In this document: positions 25,301 through 33,421 of the stretch, piece after piece
Position numbering within the stretch: the stretch's first letter is position 1
Layout of the letters: each line of letters starts with the position of its first letter
DNA from: JBLHGU01 sp047615875
GTDB taxonomy: Bacteria > Pseudomonadota > Gammaproteobacteria > Arenicellales > CAJQKF01
NCBI GenBank assembly: GCA_047615875.1
Contig: JBLHGU010000036.1
Coordinates: 1 to 35,535 of the forward strand
DNA length: 35,535 nucleotides
Direction: 5' to 3'
Translations under genes and position numbers: made by a program
The notes under the pieces: generated by a model
The model's database searches: none
Told to the model about the DNA's origin: nothing
Seen by the model: the letters and a program-made list of their open reading frames with translations, nothing else

Positions 25301-26728
25301 TTATTTAAGTCCCTCAAGAATCTCCGGCAGGTGTTCAAACAGATAATCCAGATCGGCCCTGGAATTTGTCATGCCGAAGCTGAATCGGACAGTGCCATAG
25401 TCTGAGGCTTTAGTGCCGATAGCCTCGAGCACATGGGAATAACTGTCGTTGCCGGCGCTGCACGCAGAACCGGCCGAGACAAAAACTCCGATCTGGTTGA
25501 GGCTGAGCAGTAAGGAACCGCTGTCGATACCTTTGAATCCCACCGAGAGGTTGTTCGGTAAGCGCTGTTCCATGCTGCCGTTAATCACAGCATCGGGAGC
25601 CACCTTTTCGAGTTGCTCCAGAAAATAACTCTGCAAGTCGAGAAGATGCTTGCAGTGTTCGGTGATTTCTTTAACGGCAAGTTCCACCGCGTGTCCCATG
25701 GCATGAATGCCGAGAACATTCTCAGTGCCAGCGCGTAGACCAGATTCCTGCCCACCGCCGTGAATCTGCGGTGCGAGCGTAATGGACGGATCCACGTATA
25801 TGGCACCCACACCCTTGGGTGCTCCGATCTTGTGCCCGGACAGGGTGAGCATCGATATCCCAGAATCCTTTAGCGCAAAAGGCATTTTACCAACCGCCTG
25901 GATGGCATCAACGATAAATGCAATGCCTTTTTCCCGACATATCGCACCGATCTCGGCTATAGGATAAATGGTGCCAATTTCATTGTTGGCAGCCATGATA
26001 GCAACCGCTCTAGTATCTGCCCGAATCGCATCCTCAACCGTGCTGGCAGATAAGGTACCGTCTGCCTGCACTGGAAGATATGTGACATCGTGACCCTGGC
26101 TTTCGAAATAGGCCGCAACCTTCAAAATCGACGGATGCTCTACCTGGGTGGTAATAATGTGTCCGGGACCATCGGGATGATTCTCAATAATACCTTTGAG
26201 CGCGAGATTGTTAGCTTCGCTGCCGCTACCGGTGAAAAAGATGGCAGCGGGATCGACGCCAATCCCCGCTGCCACCCTGCGACGAGCCTGGTCGATGACA
26301 TCGAAGGCCTGACTGCCGATGTCATAGGCACTGCTGGCATTACCGTAGGAGCGGGAATCTTGTAGAAAACGAATCATCTCGTCGCGTACCTCATCGCGCA
26401 GCGGAGTGGTCCCGTTGTGGTCGAAGTAAACTTCGCGCAGGTCTTCGACGTCAAGGCTCACCATCGCTTTACAACCATCGTCCTTACTTTGAATCGGGAT
26501 ACCGACCCATGTGAATACGGAGTTGAGGCCATGGGGGAAAATATCGATCAGTTCGGCTTTCGATATTCCCGTGTGGCGCGCGATGTTCTGGTAGAGCGGT
26601 CCCAGACTATTCTTTCGGTAGAATCGCCAGGCGTACTCGAGCACAGTCAGGTGCCGATCGGTAAGCACCGTACCAGTGGAGCGGGACATATGATGTACCC
26701 GCGTGCTAGTGAGAGAATTAAGAGCCAT
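25301..26728 (-). CDS. DsrC/TusE-like domain fused to NifS/IscS-type cysteine desulfurase
   Basis: The protein has 475 residues. Residues 21-89 resemble the DsrC/TusE sulfur-carrier fold: LTDRHLTVLEYAWRFYRKN, then IFPHGL and VGIPIQ, ending with Cys86 in DDGCKAM at the position of the sulfur-carrying CysA. The second DsrC cysteine is replaced (VFTW), as in TusE. Residues 101-475 form a complete class V PLP cysteine desulfurase: YFDHNGTTPL, GSGSEANNLALKG, His198 (VEHPS), PLP-binding Lys300 (SGHKIGAPKG), GGGQESGLRAGTEN and active Cys423 (SAGSACSAG). The enzyme should take sulfur from cysteine to Cys423 and could pass it to Cys86 within one chain. GGAG seven bases upstream fixes ATG 26728, so the fused N-terminus is real. 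It lies 18 bp after the DUF169 gene. Confidence 0.88.
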   Translation of the reverse strand: MALNSLTSTRVHHMSRSTGTVLTDRHLTVLEYAWRFYRKNSLGPLYQNIARHTGISKAELIDIFPHGLNSVFTWVGIPIQSKDDGCKAMVSLDVEDLREVYFDHNGTTPLRDEVRDEMIRFLQDSRSYGNASSAYDIGSQAFDVIDQARRRVAAGIGVDPAAIFFTGSGSEANNLALKGIIENHPDGPGHIITTQVEHPSILKVAAYFESQGHDVTYLPVQADGTLSASTVEDAIRADTRAVAIMAANNEIGTIYPIAEIGAICREKGIAFIVDAIQAVGKMPFALKDSGISMLTLSGHKIGAPKGVGAIYVDPSITLAPQIHGGGQESGLRAGTENVLGIHAMGHAVELAVKEITEHCKHLLDLQSYFLEQLEKVAPDAVINGSMEQRLPNNLSVGFKGIDSGSLLLSLNQIGVFVSAGSACSAGNDSYSHVLEAIGTKASDYGTVRFSFGMTNSRADLDYLFEHLPEILEGLK

Positions 26729-26746
26729 GTTCGTCTCCGTTGTAAC

Positions 26747-27628
26747 TTAAGTACGAACCGAATCTTTGGCACCAGGATACGCCTGGAACGGAAATCCGCC
26801 CTGGGACAGTTTCATCCCCTCGACCATTTCTTCGAACTGATGAAATGGCATGCCAACGCCTAGTCGGTCCGCCTCATATTGTCCGATCAACCGTGCGCCC
26901 AGGCAATAGGTGGAAATATTCATTTCCTGAGTCAGATAAGGCCGTACCATCAGGTCGGAGTTGACCACGCGCAAGCCGCCCATACTGGAAGTGACCCGTT
27001 TGCCAGTCTGAAACTGATAAGCCTGGATGATACGCGTGAGTTCGACTGGTCTTACCGCTAGCACCACAACATCTGGCTCTACGTCAGCATCGTCGAAGTC
27101 TTTGGCGTAAATGAACACAGCCTGGGTGGTGGCGGGGTGGATAGCCATCATGTCAGACATCGCCTGCTTGGCAATGGCTGGGCTTTGAAATCTGCCAGTA
27201 TCGTCCTTGCCGAATAACGCGAAATCTGGTCTGCCAGCAGCGGTACAGGCATATACGGTGCCGTCGGTGAAATCCTTAGGTGTTGGTGGTTTGAAATCTT
27301 CTTCCAAACCGGATTGACCTTTCATAACATCGGTGTACACCAGTGAATCACCCATGGGGGTGTCCTGATCCTTGTTAACTAATCCGAAGGTGATCGCAGC
27401 CGCAACACAACCGATGGATTTGGCATTCAGTAGCACCGAGTCACCGAATCCTGCCTGGCGCGCACTCTGGCAACTAGTTAGAGTGATTCCATCGGGTACA
27501 CAATCACTAACCGCGTTGGGAATGGTGTCGCCCTGATCGTAAAACTTGACACCAGCAACCGGTATCTCAAGACCTTCTACGTTCATCGCACCAATCATCT
27601 CTTCATAAAGTTCGTTCATTTTCGTCAT
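26747..27628 (-). CDS. DUF169 family protein
   Basis: The 293-residue protein matches the DUF169 pattern: an early PVAGVKFYD strand, then LTSCQSARQAGFGDSVLL (Cys53) and IGCVAAAITFGL (Cys74), and a late MGGLRVVNSDLMVRPYLT segment. The conserved cysteines could bind metal or sulfur, but no reaction is established for the family. No signal peptide or membrane segment is seen. AGGAGA just upstream supports ATG 27626-27628. It is the first gene of the minus-strand operon with the DsrC-desulfurase fusion and the amidohydrolase, so a role as sulfur acceptor, substrate binder or biosynthetic enzyme in the same pathway is inferred from context only. Confidence 0.85.
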   Translation of the reverse strand: MTKMNELYEEMIGAMNVEGLEIPVAGVKFYDQGDTIPNAVSDCVPDGITLTSCQSARQAGFGDSVLLNAKSIGCVAAAITFGLVNKDQDTPMGDSLVYTDVMKGQSGLEEDFKPPTPKDFTDGTVYACTAAGRPDFALFGKDDTGRFQSPAIAKQAMSDMMAIHPATTQAVFIYAKDFDDADVEPDVVVLAVRPVELTRIIQAYQFQTGKRVTSSMGGLRVVNSDLMVRPYLTQEMNISTYCLGARLIGQYEADRLGVGMPFHQFEEMVEGMKLSQGGFPFQAYPGAKDSVRT

Positions 27629-27866
27629 TTTCGTTCTCCTCTTTTAGTTGGCTTAGCCAGTGTGTTTGCTTGCAGAAACAACAGTGTGCTTGAGAGCTGG
27701 TACCGTTAGGTTCGGAGTGGGTGCCGATGCGTCCGGGGCAGTGCTAACGCGTTCGGTATTGGTGTCAATGCGTCCAGAGCACGGGTTAGTCGCCCAGAAT
27801 CTAACAGATTCCTACAATGTGAGCTACTTATTAGCCCGGCAGAACTTCGCATTAGGATGCCTTTTC
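27629..27866 (-). promoter_or_regulatory. Upstream region of the DUF169-desulfurase-amidohydrolase operon
   Basis: This 238-bp gap follows the acyltransferase stop and must hold the operon promoter unless transcription reads through. It contains a perfect 6-bp inverted repeat GAATCT-aac-AGATTC (27797-27811), a possible operator, and an imperfect tandem repeat of about 40 bp around ATGCGTCC (27727-27734 and 27766-27773). No promoter boxes could be assigned firmly. Confidence 0.35.
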
Positions 27867-29789
27867 TTACTCGTTTTTGCTTAATTTTTCAAATGCTGAT
27901 TTGAGACGATCGCCAAAGAAAACAGATCCATGTGAGGACAAGTGTTTTTCATCACGATAAAGAGAATAGCCGTTCTCTTCAATGATGCAATTTTGATCTC
28001 TACAAAATAGACCATATGTATGAATTACATAAAGAGAATTTTCCTCCGAAATCTTAAGAATTTGTGGTCCAAAATTTCTAATATTTTCAATTGACTTTTG
28101 ATCTTCCAATTTCTTATGCTTGTTATAAAGAAAGTCAGCTACAGATGCATTGTATATAGGTGGGTTTTCAAGAAGTACAACTTCCATCCCTGCTTCTTTA
28201 AGGCTTTTGATAGTCTTATCCAGGCCAACTAAAAACTCATTGCCCGGTTCGTTATAGTTAAAGTATGAATTCCAGTAAGCCATCAAGATTACTGTTTTAA
28301 ATTTTTTCTTCTTTATAAATTTAAAAACAGATTGACGAATTTCATTACATTCAAATTTGTCTTTTTTTACGTAATTGAATGTTTCAGACAGGACCGGAGG
28401 GCATCCACCCCTGGTTAATTGCAAGGCGGAAAGTCCAGCATTGTTTAAAGCCAGGGAAACTCCTTCTGAAGCAAAACCGGCTAAACTATCACCCCAAAAG
28501 AGAATTGAAGGAGATGCCTCTTTATTTCCAATTTGGCATAACCCATCGTTGTCGAAATCTTGTTTGTAGCGATCATGGCATTTCATTATTTCTTCGTTTA
28601 GATCTGTCTCAGCCATCAAATAACGATATCCCACTGGATCTGTAACCTTGGTGAAGGTATTTCTAATACTGTCAAAACTAGCCACCACTAAAATGACACT
28701 TTGAGAGATTAATAATACTTTCCAGAAAAGAGCCTTATCGGTAAGTAGTTTTCTTTTCCTGATCGGATCTTCAAGAATTTTATAGGATGCAAAAGCACAG
28801 CACAAAGTTAAGCACAGTAGAATTACTTTAGAAACTTCAGACTTAAAATAATCCGGTAGCTGTAGGTAAAAAATCCATAGCGGCCAATGCCAAAGGTAAA
28901 TTGAATAGGACAATTTACCCAGAACTTTAAATGCCCTAAAAGTTAGGATGTGTTTAGCAATAACTGATTCTCCAATGATGGCATATATTAGTAATGCTGT
29001 TCCAACGGTAGGAAACAGAGCCATCAATCCAGGGAAAATCGTAGTTTTATTAAATGTAAGGATTGAATAAATTAGTAAAGCAAGACCCATCAAACATGCG
29101 GATTCGGCAAAATAGGATCGTTTCCTAACAGTAACGAAGATAAGACATGAACCTATAAGCAACTCCCATAGGCGGGTAGGTAGTAAATAGAAAGTTGCTG
29201 ATGGAAATCTACTTACAGTAATATAGTTCAAGAAAAACGATATTAACAACAATATAACTATCGGATATACAATGCTTTTTTGAAAATTGACCTTACTTTT
29301 TCGGCAAATTAAAGCCCAAAGCATCAAGAAGATTGTAATACCAAAATAAAATTGCTCTTCTATAGATAATGACCATGTATGCAACAGAGGTTTATTTAGA
29401 GAACCTAGATCGAAATAACCCGTGCCAGACCAAAAATACATATTGGCTGAAAAAAATGTTTGAGCTACTGCTGAATAAGTAAGATCAATAAAATATTCAT
29501 GTTCCAGTAATACGAAGCCTATTACCAAAGAGACCCAGGATACCAATATAAGTGCAGGAAGCAGGCGACGGGAACGCCTCTCAAAAAAATCTATAAAGCT
29601 GAAGCTACCATCGGCTAAATGATGAATCAGAAGTCTGGTAATAAGAAAACCAGAAATTACAAAAAAAATGTCAACGCCAACATAACCACCCGAAAAAAAA
29701 GCATAATCGAAATGGAATAGGATGACGGGAAGTATCGCAAGAGCTCTTAGGCCTTCAATTTCTGAATAGAATTTCAGTTTTTGATTCAT
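27867..29789 (-). CDS. Membrane O-acyltransferase, OafA/YrhL type with SGNH domain
   Basis: The 640-residue protein has an N-terminal acyltransferase-3 domain with about ten membrane helices. Typical motifs are IEGLRALAILPVILFHFDYA (His26), GGYVGVDIFFVISGFLI and the LSIEEQFYF segment. The C-terminal third is a periplasmic SGNH hydrolase-like domain with WGDSLAG (near residue 433) and the DEKHLSSHG D-x-x-H motif (near 614). Such proteins acetylate or otherwise acylate cell-surface polysaccharide or O-antigen. The gene is visibly more AT-rich than its neighbours and uses many A/T-ending codons, suggesting horizontal acquisition. No strong ribosome binding site is seen. No other polysaccharide gene is adjacent. 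Confidence 0.93.
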   Translation of the reverse strand: MNQKLKFYSEIEGLRALAILPVILFHFDYAFFSGGYVGVDIFFVISGFLITRLLIHHLADGSFSFIDFFERRSRRLLPALILVSWVSLVIGFVLLEHEYFIDLTYSAVAQTFFSANMYFWSGTGYFDLGSLNKPLLHTWSLSIEEQFYFGITIFLMLWALICRKSKVNFQKSIVYPIVILLLISFFLNYITVSRFPSATFYLLPTRLWELLIGSCLIFVTVRKRSYFAESACLMGLALLIYSILTFNKTTIFPGLMALFPTVGTALLIYAIIGESVIAKHILTFRAFKVLGKLSYSIYLWHWPLWIFYLQLPDYFKSEVSKVILLCLTLCCAFASYKILEDPIRKRKLLTDKALFWKVLLISQSVILVVASFDSIRNTFTKVTDPVGYRYLMAETDLNEEIMKCHDRYKQDFDNDGLCQIGNKEASPSILFWGDSLAGFASEGVSLALNNAGLSALQLTRGGCPPVLSETFNYVKKDKFECNEIRQSVFKFIKKKKFKTVILMAYWNSYFNYNEPGNEFLVGLDKTIKSLKEAGMEVVLLENPPIYNASVADFLYNKHKKLEDQKSIENIRNFGPQILKISEENSLYVIHTYGLFCRDQNCIIEENGYSLYRDEKHLSSHGSVFFGDRLKSAFEKLSKNE

Positions 29790-30250
29790 ATATTTTTAGG
29801 TTTTAAAATAATTAGGCATTTCGCCACGACTGTACTTATAGAAGAGAGATAAGAAAAGCTTGATCCCCTGGTTTGATCCCCTGGTTTGATGAAATAGGCT
29901 TTGCGAAAAAATTATTGCAACCAAGCTAGAATCGAACGTTGGCGCAGCATAATACAGTGCTTTAAGAGTTACTAAAACTGATTTGTAGACACTGATTTGT
30001 AGTCATGAATTAAGGTGTCCTAAAATTTTTAACATGTGGGCAACGCGTTCGCAGCATGATGAGTTGGATTCAAATTAATGCAATAGTTTTACCTCAATTT
30101 TCGAGGTGTGCTGTAACGCCTGAATTGACCTTAAAAGAACGAAAGAGCTGTATGTGATGAAATTTTGTAAAACGGTGGTTGTGTTGCCACGGAATTCATT
30201 CCATGTTAAAAATAATGCGATTTTGACGCTTGTAAGGGTTGGGGAATATC
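29790..30250. other. AT-rich intergenic stretch with short tandem duplications
   Basis: This 461-bp stretch has no supported gene. It holds a perfect 13-bp tandem duplication (TGATCCCCTGGTT at 29861-29873 and 29874-29886) and an imperfect 14-bp one (29977-29990 and 29991-30004, 13 of 14 bases equal). The acyltransferase promoter should lie near its left end. I see no RNA gene or transposon end. Confidence 0.6.
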
Positions 30251-30935
30251 ATGATAAGGCAGAGTATATGGCGAACTAGCAGGCTGCCCAGCTGGTCGAT
30301 AGTGCTTTTGAGTACGTTTTTGACCGGTTCGTGGAGTGTATGTGGGCACGCAGATGCGGCATTAGATTGGAAGTGCGCGGCAGATCGAATGGACGTCGGA
30401 GACTTTAAATTCGGCGGTCAAATATTTTGGTCGTGCGATAGTGTCTGGAGAGCTAACCACCAAAGATACGGCGGAAGCTCATCGTAACCGGGGGTTGGCC
30501 TATTCGCGACTCGGTGATCGCAACTCCGCCCGCATGGATTACGAATATTCCTTGGGTCTCGACCCGAACAACTAACGTACACTGGCGTCACTTTATTTCG
30601 AGCATATGAGGTTGGAACAGTATGACAAAGCACTACTATTGTGTAACCGATCATTAAATTTGAAGGCCAGTTACGCACCTACCTATAGCATTCGGGCGAT
30701 GGTTTTGGAGTATAAAGGCAGTCTAGATGAAGCTCGTAGTGACTACGATCAGGCAATCAGGCTTCAGCCTGAAAACTGGGGGCTATTTCATAGCCGCGGC
30801 GAATTTCTCGAAAGACATGGCGACGATGTAGGTGCAAAGGCCGACCTGGAAACCGTTTATCGGATGTCGCCGGACTGGGTTGAAACGCGATCACCGTTCT
30901 CAGACGCGTTTGCGCGTTACTCTATTGGAAAATAA
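30251..30935 (+). pseudogene. Secreted TPR protein, broken by a frameshift and a stop codon
   Basis: The gene begins with a signal peptide (hydrophobic WSIVLLSTFLTGSWSVCG) and then ALDWKCAADRMDVGDFK. At about base 30410 one extra T shifts the frame; in the next frame the text continues as SAVKYFGRAIVSGEL and HRNRGLAYSRLGDRNSARMD, a tetratricopeptide repeat. This second frame meets TAA at 30573-30575 right after LGLDPNN, then continues in the same frame as LASLYFEHMRLEQYDKALLL with two more TPR units to 30935. Removing one base and one stop restores a single TPR protein of about 227 residues. ATG 30251 with GGGGA upstream is the likely original start. TPR proteins mediate protein contacts; the partner is unknown. 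Confidence 0.82.
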
Positions 30936-31081
30936 GCCTGCGCGTATAATCTGGGGGCATAATACGTATTTAAATATGCCTACTTCTGTTCTGGCCCCGA
31001 ATGGCGCTAAGTTCTGTCAATGTTGCTATGACATGAAACCCTGACTAGGCAAAAGGTGTCAGAGGAATCAGGCTCTGTCTA

Positions 31082-32499
31082 CTAGACAACTACTTCAATT
31101 AAATAAGGCCCCTGGCATGCGAGGCCAGCGTCGACGGCTTTGGAAAATGCCCGCATAGAATCGACTCGCTTTGCCTTTATACCAAATGTTTTAGCCAGAT
31201 GAATCCAATCGATGGTCGGCTGGTCGATGTCGAGTAACCCCGATGCCTTAGGGCCGATTTCTGGCACCCCTACGTTTTGCATTTCGCTGCGTAGAATTTG
31301 GTATTTGTGGTTGGCAAAAATTATCGTAAGAATGTCGAGCCCTTCACGAGCGTGGGTCCATAGCGTTTGCGGCATGTACATGCCACTGCCATCACCTTCC
31401 AGGCAGATAACCTTACGATCAGGGCAGGCAATCGCAGCACCAGCGGCGGCAGGCATTGCAAAGCCAATAGATCCACCGGTAGGCAGGATCAGGTCGTGCG
31501 GGCGGGATTCCTGGGTCGCTGGGTAGAAGCTGCGGGCCGTTGTAATACCTTCATCGATAACAATGGCATCATCAGGGATGGTTGCTGCCAGCAGTTGACC
31601 AATTTTCTCCGGGGTAATTGCACCGGTTGGTCGGGTGGGTAATAAAAGTTCAGTCTTTTTCGCAGCTATTTTCGCACCAAGCGCCTCGCCCAAGGATTCG
31701 AGTGCATAGGTTATGTCGCCTTCAACGCCGACCAGTTCATGTACTAGCGCTCCTGGATGGTACAATGTGCCGGGTTTATTGGGATAGGCAAAAAATCCCA
31801 CCGGCGCCTTGGCACCGACCAGGATAATGTTGTCGAAATCCTTCAATACAGCGACTGCCTGATCAACTGGATAAGGAATTCGGTTAATTGCGACCCGACC
31901 CGCTCCGCGGGTTATTCTCGGCGTCAATGTTTGCGCAAACAGGTTGGCTCCAGTATTGGTGGCAATCTTGCCCGCCAGTTCGAGGGGTATTTGTCGTGTG
32001 GCGTGTCCGGCCAGGACTAGCGCAGTAGTTTGACCTGATCGAAGAATTTTTACTGCGGCATCAATAGCCAAGTCTGATGGCTTTCGCGGTGGCGAAATCA
32101 GCGCTTCTAGCGAGATAGCAGGTTGGGTTTGAGTAACCTCCGACCAGGCCGCGTCGGCGGGTAAAATTAATGAGGCGATTTTTCCCGGAGCACTTCTGGC
32201 TGCTGCAACCGCTGTTGTAGCTTCCAGGGCGAGGGAATTGGCCCCAGCCGAGGTTCGCACCCAATGGCTGAATGGGCGAGCCGTACCTTCAATATCTGAC
32301 GTGAGAGGGGCGTCTAAATGCCTATGGTAACTCGCGTGATCGCCAATGACGTTGACGATTGGCGATTGTGCTCGCATCGCATTCCCTCGACGCTATCCAG
32401 CGCGGCAACAAAGTGCATTTCTGATGTGCCGGGATTGGCAAAACAAACATCTACCTTATTTGCCAGCAGGGTGGTAAGTAATGATTCAGCTCCGTTCAT
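31082..32499 (-). pseudogene. Acetolactate synthase-like ThDP enzyme with inactivating internal deletion
   Basis: The gene starts at 32499 with MNGAESLLTTLLANKVDVCF, continuing ANPGTSEMHFVAALDSVEGMR, the normal start of a thiamine-diphosphate enzyme of the acetolactate synthase/benzoylformate decarboxylase type. At about 32377-32382 the frame changes and the sequence jumps to AQSPIVNVIGDHASYH. In homologues these points are separated by roughly 45-50 residues containing the FEGVVTGAADGY-like loop with the catalytic Glu. The rest is intact to 31082, including the ThDP-binding LEGDGSGMYMPQTLWTH and the later IFANHKYQILR. The direct repeat ATGCGATGCG at the junction suggests deletion by short homology. 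Re-initiation at ATG 32377 could make a 431-residue product, but it would lack the catalytic Glu. Confidence 0.82.
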
Positions 32500-32659
32500 T
32501 TGCAGTTGTTTCGCTTTCAGTAGATGATTATTGACTAGGATATCTAGGGTTATTGTGACGCAGGTCGAATGGCAATGAACGCTCCCAATAGGAGGTCAGT
32601 ATAGTTAGAATCCCTAGACAACTTCTATTTTTTAACAATCCACATCAGCGGAATTAATC
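32500..32659. promoter_or_regulatory. Divergent upstream region of ThDP pseudogene and 2OG oxygenase
   Basis: This 160-bp gap lies between outward-facing genes. It should hold the promoter of the plus-strand oxygenase-flavoenzyme pair. GGA at 32650-32652 is the only ribosome binding candidate for the TTG at 32660. No operator or promoter boxes were identified confidently. Confidence 0.35.
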
Positions 32660-33421
32660 TTGTCCAGCTTCTACATCATCACCCGTCAACCTGGGGCCGA
32701 AAACCCGGCAATCCCTACCTGGGCAAACAAAACTCCAAATCCAGCAAATCTTATTGAGGGTTCTGAAAATAGTATTGAACGAGTAGATATCGATGGTGTG
32801 CCCGGCGCCTTCCAGCTACTAAATCTATTCTCACGCGATGAATGCAACAGAATTATCAACATCACAGAAGAACTCGGCTACCTCGAAGATGCCGCTGTTT
32901 CCTTACCTCGGTCGATTCGTCATAATGACAGCTTCACCTGGGTTGTCGACGATGAGACCAACGATATTATCTGGCAAAAGTGCCAACCATATACTTATGA
33001 CAATCATGCATATAACAAAGGTAAAACAGCGGTTGGATTAAACGCGCGTTTTCGGTTTTATCGTTATCAATCGGGTGACTATTTTGCCCCGCATACGGAT
33101 GGATCCTGGCCGGGTTCACGAGTCGTCGATGGGCATTTGATTGATAATGCTTATGGTGATCGTTGGAGTCAGTTGACCATTTTGTTGTATCTCAGCGAAG
33201 ATTTTGTTGGTGGCGCCACGCAATTTTATGTTGATCACAACAATCTCGGACAACCAGCTGAGGATGCCGGTACGACGCCTACTATTAGCGTTCGAACACC
33301 GGTAGGTGGCGCATTATGTTTCCCGCATGGAACACACCCCCAGCATTGTGTTCATTCATCAGAGAACATAATATCTGGCACCAAGTATATTATTCGATCG
33401 GATGTTCTTTTTGAGTTATAG
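32660..33421 (+). CDS. 2-oxoglutarate/Fe(II)-dependent dioxygenase, prolyl 4-hydroxylase-like
   Basis: The 253-residue protein has the double-stranded beta-helix of 2OG-Fe(II) oxygenases. The facial triad is visible: His145 and Asp147 in YFAPHTDGSW, and distal His232 in HPQHCVHSSE. The 2OG-binding basic residue is Lys242 or Arg246 in SGTKYIIRSDVLF. The segment LTILLYLSEDFVGGATQFY is characteristic of the P4H-like branch. No signal peptide is present, so it is cytoplasmic. The start is TTG 32660, because no ATG occurs before the conserved core; GGA lies seven bases upstream. Its TAG is directly followed by the ATG of the flavoenzyme, so the two are coupled and may act in sequence on one substrate, such as an N-methylated or cyclic amino compound. 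This pairing is inference. Confidence 0.9.
   Translation: MSSFYIITRQPGAENPAIPTWANKTPNPANLIEGSENSIERVDIDGVPGAFQLLNLFSRDECNRIINITEELGYLEDAAVSLPRSIRHNDSFTWVVDDETNDIIWQKCQPYTYDNHAYNKGKTAVGLNARFRFYRYQSGDYFAPHTDGSWPGSRVVDGHLIDNAYGDRWSQLTILLYLSEDFVGGATQFYVDHNNLGQPAEDAGTTPTISVRTPVGGALCFPHGTHPQHCVHSSENIISGTKYIIRSDVLFEL

Noticed and set aside
27660..27866. Plus-strand open frame upstream of the DUF169 operon
   Set aside because: No ribosome binding site or recognisable domain; composition reflects an imperfect tandem repeat.
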